A stretch of 10,394 bases of DNA from NCBI GenBank assembly GCA_030039895.1, contig JASHUR010000279.1:1-10394 (forward strand), given 5' to 3'. How positions within the stretch are numbered: position 1 is the stretch's first letter; each line of letters begins with the position of its first letter. Shown in pieces: positions 1 to 6,117 of the stretch. This stretch comes from Acidobacteriaceae bacterium. GTDB taxonomy: Bacteria; Acidobacteriota; Terriglobia; Terriglobales; Acidobacteriaceae. The position numbers and the translations under genes were made by a program. The notes beneath the pieces are model-generated. The model was not told the origin of the DNA. It made no database searches and saw nothing but the letters and a program-made list of their open reading frames with translations.

Positions 1-24
1 GTAGGCAACGAACAGGCGGGCGAA

Positions 25-450
25 ATGGAACAGAGGATAAGTCTGATTACGCTGGGCGTGAAGGATTTGCAGCGGAGCAGGGAGTTCTATGAGCGGCTTG
101 GCTGGCAAAGGTCTATGAAAGATACAGAAGGCGTGGTGTTCTTCCAAGCGGGAGGGATGGTGCTGTCGTTATATCCGCGCGAGGAGCTGGCGAAGGATGC
201 GGGTGTTTCGGCTGATGGTGAGGGATTCAGCGGAGTGGCGGTTGCGTACAATGCGCGCACGCGAGAAGAAGTGGATGGGGTGCTTGCTAATGCCGTTGGT
301 GCGGGTGGAACAATGGTGAAATCAGCATGTGAGGCGTTCTGGGGCGGGTACTCGGGGTATTTTGCCGACCCGGATGGTTTTCTCTGGGAGGTGGCGTGGA
401 ATCCGTCGTTCAGGATTGAGGCCGACGGAAGCGTACGGCTGCCGGGGTGA
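25..450 (+). CDS. VOC (glyoxalase/bleomycin-resistance fold) family protein
   Basis: A 141-residue protein of the vicinal-oxygen-chelate superfamily, cytoplasmic, substrate unknown. The N-terminus shows the family strand-helix pattern (SLITLGVKDLQRSREFYERL, residues 6-25), and the C-terminal half ends with the diagnostic FADPDGFLWEV (113-123), whose Glu122 sits where a metal ligand is usual. The position normally holding the first His ligand in the opening strand appears to be Thr9, so a classical glyoxalase I metal site looks incomplete. The gene may therefore encode a binding protein or a variant enzyme. Length is normal for a single-domain two-repeat VOC protein. The ATG at 25 has only a weak purine-rich stretch ahead of it, but no other start fits the conserved N-terminus. 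It converges on the histidine kinase gene with 9 bases between the stops. Family assignment is firm; function is not. Confidence 0.88.
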   Translation: MEQRISLITLGVKDLQRSREFYERLGWQRSMKDTEGVVFFQAGGMVLSLYPREELAKDAGVSADGEGFSGVAVAYNARTREEVDGVLANAVGAGGTMVKSACEAFWGGYSGYFADPDGFLWEVAWNPSFRIEADGSVRLPG

Positions 451-459
451 GGCAATGGA

Positions 460-1881
460 TCAGGCTGTCTTCTCCGCAGGTGACTGTGGTGGTGAGTGCG
501 GGTGGGTTGCGGGCGCGAGCGGAAGGGTGAACAAGAAGATTGCGCCGGAGCCGAGTTCGCTTTCCACACGGATGACGCCTCCGTGGGCAAGAACGATATG
601 CTTGGCGATGGCGAGGCCGAGGCCAGTGCCGCCCGATTCGCGGGAGCGGGCCTTGTCGACACGGTAGAAGCGCTCAAAGATGCGGCCGAGATGTTCTGAC
701 GCGATACCGGGACCGAAGTCCTGCACGTAGAACTCGACGAAACCTTCCAGGTCGCGTGCGCCAACAAGGATTTGCTTGCCCTCCTTTCCGTATTTGACGG
801 CATTTTCAATGAGGTTGCCGAAGACCTGCGTAAGTGCGTCTTCGTCGGCGAGGACGAGTGAGTTGGTCATGTCTGCTGACTCAAGGGCGAGATCGGAATC
901 CATGACCATTCCAGCGAGAGAGTGAATGGCGCCCTGGACGAGCGTAGAGGCGGAGATGGGGGATGACTTGACCTTGTAATCGCCGGACTCGACGCTGGCA
1001 AGCGCCAACAGATCCTCAGTGAGGCGATTCATGCGGGTGGCGTTTTTGAGAATGATGCCGAGGAACTCGCGGGTGGGCCCCGGGAGGTCATAAGGGCTTT
1101 CGAGCAAGGTCTCGACATATCCGGAGATGGAGGTAAGCGGGGTGCGGAGTTCATGCGAGACGTTGGCGATGAAGTCGCGGCGCATCTTCTCGGCGCGAGA
1201 GATTTCGGTAACGTCGTGGAGGACGGCGACGACCCCGCCGTCTGGGGTGGGCGCGGCGTTGATGTCAAAGGTGCGACCGGGGGCAACGGAGGTGGCCTTG
1301 CCGCTGCTAGGTTCTCCACGGCTCAGCGCAGATTCGACACAGGCAAGAACTTCAGGGTCGCGGAGAGCGTGAACGAGGGCCTGTCCCTGCCGTGCGGCGG
1401 CAGGCGCTATTCCCTGCATCACGGCATTGCACCAGGCAATGCGTCCGCCAGCGTCAACGGCGATAACGGCTTCCTGCATACTGTCAAGCAATGCAGCGAG
1501 CTCACGCTGTCGAGCCTCAAGGGTGGCAAAGCTCTTTTGCAGGCGCGCGGCGGTGGCGTCGAGGGCATTTGCCACGTCAGAGATTTCGTCGAGGTTGCCT
1601 TCCTCGACGCGTGCGGAAAGGTCGCCCGCAGCGATGCGTCCGGCGAAGATAACGATGCGGTTGAGACGGGCGGCTGCGCGCTGGGCGAAGAAGGCTGATA
1701 GAACAATCGCAATGGCCATCGCGAAGAGCGATGCCAGAAGAAGGTCGCGACGAACGATGTGAATTTGACCGGGCAGGGAATGATCCATAAAGCGGCGGAC
1801 GGTAAAGTCCAGCGCTGCCGTGCTTATGGAGATTACCAGCAGGAAAGATACGAACAGTTTGGTAAAGACGCGTCCGGTCAT
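460..1881 (-). CDS. PhoR-like membrane sensor histidine kinase (HAMP-PAS-HisKA-HATPase)
   Basis: Inner-membrane sensor kinase, 473 residues from the ATG at 1881. A TTG at 1893 is also possible (477 residues) and a stop lies three codons further up; neither start has a visible Shine-Dalgarno. Order: membrane helix about 7-24, a loop of only about 20 residues, second helix about 47-65, HAMP about 66-117, PAS about 125-225, then HisKA with FIANVSHELRTPLTSI (phospho-acceptor His243). The ATPase domain follows, with N box NLIENAVKYG, G1 DFGPG (388-392), F box FERFYRVDKARSRESGG and G2 GTGLGLAIAKH. All catalytic motifs are intact. The lack of a real periplasmic domain and the HAMP-PAS arrangement resemble PhoR, which reads the state of a transporter rather than a ligand. 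No pst or phoU gene is in the window, so phosphate sensing is only a suggestion. The regulator gene lies 132 bases upstream on the same strand. The C-terminal tail is Pro-rich and probably disordered. Confidence 0.93.
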   Translation of the reverse strand: MTGRVFTKLFVSFLLVISISTAALDFTVRRFMDHSLPGQIHIVRRDLLLASLFAMAIAIVLSAFFAQRAAARLNRIVIFAGRIAAGDLSARVEEGNLDEISDVANALDATAARLQKSFATLEARQRELAALLDSMQEAVIAVDAGGRIAWCNAVMQGIAPAAARQGQALVHALRDPEVLACVESALSRGEPSSGKATSVAPGRTFDINAAPTPDGGVVAVLHDVTEISRAEKMRRDFIANVSHELRTPLTSISGYVETLLESPYDLPGPTREFLGIILKNATRMNRLTEDLLALASVESGDYKVKSSPISASTLVQGAIHSLAGMVMDSDLALESADMTNSLVLADEDALTQVFGNLIENAVKYGKEGKQILVGARDLEGFVEFYVQDFGPGIASEHLGRIFERFYRVDKARSRESGGTGLGLAIAKHIVLAHGGVIRVESELGSGAIFLFTLPLAPATHPHSPPQSPAEKTA

Positions 1882-2013
1882 GGTGAAGGGCAAAGCAGGT
1901 TAGCGAGTCTGCAATTCTGCGGCGAAAACGCTTCCTGATTTCATGTCGTCATTTTCTCATTTTGCGCTGACCTTAGGGCTTGCCCTTCCGTCTGCGGCAA
2001 TTCCGAAAATGCT

Positions 2014-2712
2014 TCAGCTGGCCTTCGGCATTTCGAAGCGATACCCTGCGCCGCGGACGGTTTTGAGGTAACGGGGATCTTCGGCGTCGCGTTCAATCTT
2101 TTCGCGAATTCGTCGAACGTAGACATCGACAGAACGAGGTGTAACAAAGCGTGCATCTCCCCAGACTGCATCGAGGAGGTGATCGCGGCTGAAGACGCGG
2201 CCGGGGTGGCGTGCGAGATAGTCAAGAAGGCGGAACTCAGTCGCGGTGGTGGTGGTTAGCTCACCGCGCACCTTGAGTTGCATGGCGTTGGCATCGATGA
2301 CGACATCATCGAAACTGATGACCGATGGCGTCGAGGGCCGCTCAAACCGGCGCAGGACAGCCTTAACGCGGGCCAGAAGCTCGCGCGTGGAAAAGGGCTT
2401 GGTGATATAGTCGTCAGCGCCCAGTTCGAGGCCCAGGACGCGGTCATTTTCTCCGGCGCGGGCGGTAAGGAAGATGATGGGAATGGCGCTTAGAGCGGGG
2501 TGTGCACGCAGACGGCGGCATACGTCGAGTCCGTCACCGCCGGGAACCATGATGTCCAAGAGAAAGAGTGCCGGAGGCTGACGTTCGGCGTCAGGAATGA
2601 GGTTGAAAGGGGTTAGAAAGGCGCGAACGCTGAAGCCCGATGCTTCCAGATGATGTTGTATAAGTCGTGAAATATCCGTTTCATCTTCAAGGACGAATAT
2701 TGTCTGGCTCAA
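2014..2712 (-). CDS. OmpR/PhoB-family response regulator
   Basis: A 232-residue DNA-binding response regulator, the probable partner of the kinase downstream. The receiver domain (about 4-118) has the acidic pocket Glu9/Asp10, phospho-acceptor Asp53 in LLDIMVPGGDG, Thr83 in FLTARAG and Lys105 in ITKPF. The winged-helix domain (about 133-228) shows TEFRLLDYLARHPGRVFSRD, the recognition-helix region RSVDVYVRRIREKIE and the terminal VRGAGYRFE. The start is placed at TTG 2712: AGGAAGG (2718-2724) sits 5 bases ahead, and the protein then begins SQTIFVLEDE as PhoB proteins do. An ATG at 2769 would add 19 non-conserved residues. On phosphorylation it should dimerise and bind direct repeats, as PhoB does. 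Its targets cannot be read here, and I found no convincing pho box upstream. It is transcribed divergently from the second signalling pair. Confidence 0.93.
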   Translation of the reverse strand: MSQTIFVLEDETDISRLIQHHLEASGFSVRAFLTPFNLIPDAERQPPALFLLDIMVPGGDGLDVCRRLRAHPALSAIPIIFLTARAGENDRVLGLELGADDYITKPFSTRELLARVKAVLRRFERPSTPSVISFDDVVIDANAMQLKVRGELTTTTATEFRLLDYLARHPGRVFSRDHLLDAVWGDARFVTPRSVDVYVRRIREKIERDAEDPRYLKTVRGAGYRFEMPKAS

Positions 2713-2855
2713 AAGTGCCTTCCTTACACATTTGGGGTGAGGCACGGCAGAAGGCCTGAAATGCCTCATTAGCCAACAGGTTAAACCGAATTCGAGGAAC
2801 AGAATGCAAATGTTTTGTGAATATTGCCAGTGCGGGTACCGGGCCGCATGATGAA

Positions 2856-2885
2856 GTCAAAACTGAGAAAGCGATTTGCTATACT
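2856..2885 (+). promoter_or_regulatory. Candidate sigma-70 promoter for the receiver-kinase pair
   Basis: TATACT at 2880-2885 matches the -10 consensus at five of six positions. A weak -35-like GTCAAA lies 18 bases ahead (2856-2861). Transcription would begin near 2892, leaving a leader of about 50 bases before the GTG at 2945. This fits that start better than the TTG at 2876, which would lie upstream of the transcript. It is judged by eye only. Confidence 0.4.
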
Positions 2886-2944
2886 CGCAGACAATTCATC
2901 GAGCAAGTCTACGTTATCTGGAGGAGCTTTCAGGAAGCCCGAGA

Positions 2945-3334
2945 GTGCCTAAATCATTGATTCTTTGCATAGACGATGAACCATTAGGTCTCCAGATCCG
3001 CAAGGCTGTTCTGGAACGGGCAGGTTATCGCGTTGTAACTGCCATGGACGGTCCGACGGGCCTGAGCATTTTTGCCAGAGAGAGTGTCGACGCAGTTGTG
3101 TTGGACTACGCGATGCCGACGATGAGCGGCGCTGACGTGGCCCTGGAGATGCGCAGGATTCGACGGAATGTTCCCATACTATTGCTCTCGGCTTACGTGA
3201 ACCTCCCACCAGAGGTGACCGGCATGGTGGATTTGACGATCTTGAAGGGCGATGGGCCAGAGGTCCTGCTGGCGAAGGTTCGCGAATTGCTGCCGGGCGA
3301 ATCGGGCCAGGCGGCCGTGGAGAGACAGCCGTGA
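2945..3334 (+). CDS. Stand-alone receiver (CheY-like) response regulator
   Basis: A single receiver domain of 129 residues with no attached output domain. The phosphorylation site is complete: Asp10/Asp11 (CIDDEP), Asp54 (VVLDYAMPTMSG), Ser82 (LLLSAY) and Lys101 (ILKGDGP). GTG 2945 is chosen because AGGAAG lies 7 bases upstream, because the protein then begins just before the first beta strand, and because a candidate -10 box at 2880-2885 lies upstream of it. An in-frame TTG at 2876 would add 23 unconserved residues. The TGA stop overlaps the GTG of the following kinase gene, so translation is probably coupled and the two proteins are probable partners. With no DNA-binding or enzymatic domain, it may act by protein contact, as a phosphate sink, or as a relay intermediate. 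It is not obviously CheY of chemotaxis, since no che gene is near. Confidence 0.9.
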   Translation: MPKSLILCIDDEPLGLQIRKAVLERAGYRVVTAMDGPTGLSIFARESVDAVVLDYAMPTMSGADVALEMRRIRRNVPILLLSAYVNLPPEVTGMVDLTILKGDGPEVLLAKVRELLPGESGQAAVERQP

Positions 3335-5118
3335 ACCTGAAAGAGTTCCGGCGCATCCTGCTCCAGGCGCTCTATTTTCCGATTTTGCTGCTTCTTCTGC
3401 TGGCAGCTTTTTTTCTGCAACAGATCGGCATGTCATCTAGTTTGCAGAGGGCGATTGTTCAAAGCGAGGGTATCGCGAATTTGCTTGCCGTGCTGCAAGG
3501 GGAGATTCTCCAGCAGGAGGCAGCGGTTCGCGGTTATGAGTTGACCCATAACCGATCCATGCTTCAGCCTTTCGATCAAGCGAAAGCAGGAATTAGTACG
3601 GATTTAACCGAATTGCAGCAACGGCTAAAGGGAGATCCTGCGCAACTGCAACAGCTGGCAGTCCTCTCGAAGGATTACGAACAGTGGCTGAGGCTGGCGC
3701 AGAACCTGCTAGATAAAAATCCAGCGTCAGTCAACGATCCGAAGCCCCATGCGCGGGAAGAGGCGATGATGGAGGATATCCGCGCCACGGTGAACACTCT
3801 GCAAAAGAATGAGCAGAAGCGCCGCGCCGTACTCTCCGCGCAAACGCCTGATCTTGCGCATCGGCAGTTTATACAGATATTCTCCGCGTCGTTATGTATT
3901 GCGATGGCCATGGCCTTGTTCATGCGTCAAAGGCTGAAGAGGGTATCGCGCAGTTATACAGCGGCTTTGGGTGAGCTGGAACAGCGATCGCGAGAGGTGC
4001 AGCAGAGCCAGCAGCGCTACCAGACAACACTGGAGTCGATCGGGGATGCTGTGATTTCGTGCGATATTCGGGGACAGGTTGAATTCCTGAACGTGATCGC
4101 CAGCGAGTTGAGCGGCTGGTCGATGCATGATGCACTGGGACGACCACTGACGGAGGTCTTCCGCATTGTGCATGAAGAGACGCGCGAGCCGGCGGAGAAC
4201 CCTGTGCAACAAGTGCTCAGAAAAAAGAAAATGCACAGCCTGCCTCAGCACTCGGTGCTGATTTCCCGCTCGGGCAAGGAGTACTTGATAGACGACAGCG
4301 CGGCTCCGGTAGTCGATGCTCAGGGTGAGATGACCGGTGTTGTGCTGGTGTTTCGCGACGTGACTGAGCAACGACGTTCAGAAGCGGCATTGATCGCAGG
4401 TGAAAAGCTTGCGGTGGCGGGCCGACTTGCGGCGAGCATAGCGCATGAGATCCATAATCCTCTGGACTCAGTTTCGAATTTATTATTCCTGCTGCGGGAT
4501 GAAACGGACCCGGGAAAGCGAGCGGAGTATCTGGAAATGGCCGAGCAGGAACTGGATCGCACGATGCAGATCAGCCGGACCATGCTGAGCCTGTACCGTG
4601 AGCCGAAGTCTCCAGTTAAGGTGGACCTCAAGGACCTGATTGAGGGCGTGCTTCTGCTGCTGGAACGACGCATCGCACAACAAAAGGTCCAGATCGCGAG
4701 CGAACTGGGCGAATCATGCATTGTTGAGGGATTTCCGGCGGAACTTCGTCAAGTAGTGACAAATGTGCTGGTAAACGCAATCGAGGCTGCTGGTATGCGG
4801 GGCCGGTTGCGCGTTCGGCTGGAACCGACGCCGCCGGAGGAGTTTCGTGGAGCGGGAGCGGTGATCGAGGTAGTCGACAGTGGGCCTGGAATTACCGACT
4901 TTGCGGCACAGCACATCTTTACTCCATTCTTTACCACCAAGGGCGAGCAAGGCACGGGGCTGGGGCTGTGGGTAAGCATGGGAATCGTGCAGAAGCACGG
5001 TGGAATGATCCGGCTGCAGAACTGCGGCCTGGAGGACTTCTCCGGCGCCTGTGCACGCATTTATTTGCCGGCGAAAACGCTGGCCGGCGACCGGCGGATC
5101 GCTGCTCCAGTGGCGTGA
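3331..5118 (+). CDS. CHASE3-PAS sensor histidine kinase
   Basis: A 595-residue inner-membrane kinase starting at GTG 3331, with GGAGAG 6 bases ahead; the start overlaps the receiver stop as GTGA. Order: membrane helix about 14-33; extracytoplasmic CHASE3-type helical domain about 36-170 (EILQQEAAVRGYELT is characteristic); second helix about 179-198; coiled-coil linker about 205-228 rich in Glu/Gln; PAS about 229-350. The HisKA domain has SIAHEIHNPLDSVSNLL (His372 as phospho-acceptor, the NtrB-like H-E-x-x-N-P form). The ATPase domain has N box VLVNAIEAAG (Asn482), G1 VVDSGPGI, FTPFFTTK and G2 GTGLGLWVSMGIVQKHGG. All catalytic motifs are intact. CHASE3 domains are known as sensory inputs in bacterial kinases, but their ligands are mostly unknown. 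The likely phosphate receiver is the stand-alone protein just upstream. The secreted W-rich protein gene follows after 108 bases, perhaps with its own transcription. Confidence 0.94.
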   Translation: MNLKEFRRILLQALYFPILLLLLLAAFFLQQIGMSSSLQRAIVQSEGIANLLAVLQGEILQQEAAVRGYELTHNRSMLQPFDQAKAGISTDLTELQQRLKGDPAQLQQLAVLSKDYEQWLRLAQNLLDKNPASVNDPKPHAREEAMMEDIRATVNTLQKNEQKRRAVLSAQTPDLAHRQFIQIFSASLCIAMAMALFMRQRLKRVSRSYTAALGELEQRSREVQQSQQRYQTTLESIGDAVISCDIRGQVEFLNVIASELSGWSMHDALGRPLTEVFRIVHEETREPAENPVQQVLRKKKMHSLPQHSVLISRSGKEYLIDDSAAPVVDAQGEMTGVVLVFRDVTEQRRSEAALIAGEKLAVAGRLAASIAHEIHNPLDSVSNLLFLLRDETDPGKRAEYLEMAEQELDRTMQISRTMLSLYREPKSPVKVDLKDLIEGVLLLLERRIAQQKVQIASELGESCIVEGFPAELRQVVTNVLVNAIEAAGMRGRLRVRLEPTPPEEFRGAGAVIEVVDSGPGITDFAAQHIFTPFFTTKGEQGTGLGLWVSMGIVQKHGGMIRLQNCGLEDFSGACARIYLPAKTLAGDRRIAAPVA

Positions 5119-5226
5119 ATTTATGACATCAAAAACGCTGGCTGCGCAACCTGGAGCGCGGTGCTGTGTTCAACCGAGTGTTGTGATGCAGTTTGCAGGC
5201 AAGACTGAAAGCAAGGAGATTGAGAT

Positions 5227-5520
5227 ATGAAGAAATTCCTACTGGCAGCAGTTGCTACCGCACTACTGGGAACTAGCGCGGCATTTGCACAGGTATTCGT
5301 ACGCGTGGCGCCGCCCCCACCAATTGTTGAGCATCGCCCGGTGCGACCCGGAGCGAGATATGCATGGGTAGGTGGCTACCATCGGTGGGATGGCCGCGCG
5401 TATGTATGGGTACCGGGGCGCTGGGCGATTCCACCTCGCAGGGGAGGCATGTGGGTTCCGGGGCACTGGAGACACCAGCCCCGCGGCTACGTCTGGATCC
5501 CGGGCCACTGGCGTTATTGA
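5227..5520 (+). CDS. Secreted YXWGXW/WXPGXW-repeat protein
   Basis: A 97-residue exported protein. Residues 1-21 form a signal peptide (MKK, hydrophobic core, AFA before Gln22), so the mature product is about 76 residues, in the periplasm or at the surface. After a Pro-rich stretch (APPPPIVEHRPVRPG) come tandem aromatic repeats: YAWVGGYHRW (45-54), YVWVPGRW (59-66), MWVPGHW (75-81) and YVWIPGHW (88-95). This pattern is the YXWGXW repeat family, common in Proteobacteria and Acidobacteria, with no established biochemical role; cell-envelope association is often presumed. Length is typical of the short members. AAGGAG at 5213-5218 lies 8 bases ahead of the ATG. A strong hairpin follows 15 bases after the stop. 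The CHASE3 kinase gene lies upstream on the same strand, but the 108-base gap leaves co-transcription undecided. Confidence 0.9.
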   Translation: MKKFLLAAVATALLGTSAAFAQVFVRVAPPPPIVEHRPVRPGARYAWVGGYHRWDGRAYVWVPGRWAIPPRRGGMWVPGHWRHQPRGYVWIPGHWRY

Positions 5521-5535
5521 TTGGGAGAGCGGACA

Positions 5536-5577
5536 AAATCAGCGAGGCGTTCGCTTGAGCGAACGCCTCGCTGGTTT
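5536..5577. terminator. Bidirectional hairpin terminator between two convergent genes
   Basis: AGCGAGGCGTTCGC (5541-5554), loop TTGA, and GCGAACGCCTCGCT (5559-5572) form a perfect 14-bp stem. It is extended by a C-G pair, a T-G wobble and three A-T pairs to 5536 and 5577. The plus-strand side ends in GGTTTG, and the minus-strand side ends in ATTTTG, so each strand has a short U-run. It sits 15 bases past the stop of the W-repeat gene and 31 bases past the stop of the opposite zinc-ribbon gene, as expected for a shared Rho-independent terminator. The U-runs are short, so efficiency may differ by direction. Confidence 0.85.
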
Positions 5578-5608
5578 GCGCAACGGTTCCGGCGCAGAAG
5601 TTCAGATG

Positions 5609-5821
5609 CTAAGAGGGTGTATCTTCGGAAGTCGCGGAGGCTAAATGCCGATTGTTGTTCGATCCGCGGCTACGCAGAAGTAATTTTCTGCGGCATTGCG
5701 GGCACTCCCAAGGATAGAGGCCAAGTTTTGGGAAAACATGCCGTTTGAAGAACCCCACACGCGCCACACGAATTAATGCCTTCTGCCCGCAACTTGGGCA
5801 ACTGTTTCGATCGGATGACAA
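5609..5821 (-). CDS. Small zinc-ribbon protein of unknown function
   Basis: A 70-residue protein starting at TTG 5821. GAGGT (5829-5833) lies 7 bases ahead, and an in-frame TGA occurs six codons upstream, so this start is well bounded. Two CxxC knuckles, CPSC (Cys8, Cys11) and CPQC (Cys40, Cys43), are separated by 28 residues. Between them is a basic, hydrophobic stretch (RVARVGFFKRHVFPKLGLYP), then YPWECPQC and the basic strand RRKLLLRSRG. The C-terminal 17 residues are polar and probably disordered. Four cysteines in this spacing indicate a structural Zn site. I recall similar small proteins with a GxYPWxC-x2-C element in acidobacterial genomes, but cannot name a family. It could bind nucleic acid or be a subunit of a larger complex; nothing here decides. 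It is divergent from mtnA and convergent with the W-repeat gene, and shares that gene's terminator hairpin. Confidence 0.75.
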   Translation of the reverse strand: MSSDRNSCPSCGQKALIRVARVGFFKRHVFPKLGLYPWECPQCRRKLLLRSRGSNNNRHLASATSEDTPS

Positions 5822-6117
5822 TGGATTTACCTCGTATCACAGACTGAGAATGAGCAAAGCATTTGTTACCGGCGAAGAACGACCGAACCCTTGCATTTTT
5901 CCGTCGGAAGCGCTTGTCTGAACCATCTCTGAAGGTGAAATGCGTAGCCAAATGTTAGTACCTCGGGCAAGAAATAAACAACAACTTTTTAGAACGGCTT
6001 TAGAGTTTTGAGCTTAGAAATTGCAAATAGGTGCGGCTCGATCACTGTGGGTCACGTGCAGCGATCAGAATGGCTGACCAGTATTTGAGCAACGGTAAAC
6101 GATTTACACTAAAGGTG
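5822..6117. other. Intergenic region between divergent zinc-ribbon gene and mtnA
   Basis: About 296 bases, AT-richer than its surroundings around 5940-6030. It should hold promoters for both flanking genes, but I see no convincing -35/-10 pair. No SAM riboswitch-like conserved core is visible ahead of mtnA, although methionine-salvage genes of Firmicutes often carry one. An open stretch in frame with mtnA runs from GTG 6031, but its residues do not resemble MtnA N-termini. Confidence 0.5.

Noticed and set aside
87..809. A minus-strand open frame of 240 codons across the VOC gene and the end of the kinase gene
   Set aside because: It spans two recognised genes on both strands, is Ser/Pro/Arg-rich with low-complexity composition, and has no motif.
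2745..2769. ATG 2769 or GTG 2745 as the start of the PhoB-like regulator
   Set aside because: These add residues outside the receiver fold, and the TTG at 2712 has the only convincing ribosome-binding site.
2713..2830. A pho box upstream of the PhoB-like regulator
   Set aside because: CTGT-like pieces occur, but not the paired 7-base direct repeats separated by an AT-rich spacer, so autoregulation by a PhoB-type site is not supported by eye.
5849..5920. A 23-codon plus-strand reading frame starting ATG AGC AAA
   Set aside because: It has no ribosome-binding site, is very short, and has no recognisable feature.
6031..6117. N-terminal extension of MtnA from GTG 6031 or ATG 6070
   Set aside because: The extra residues do not resemble MtnA N-termini, neither start has a ribosome-binding site, and the length from ATG 6118 equals the family norm.
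5940..6117. A SAM riboswitch ahead of mtnA
   Set aside because: I looked for the conserved core and the paired stems of the SAM-I type and saw neither.
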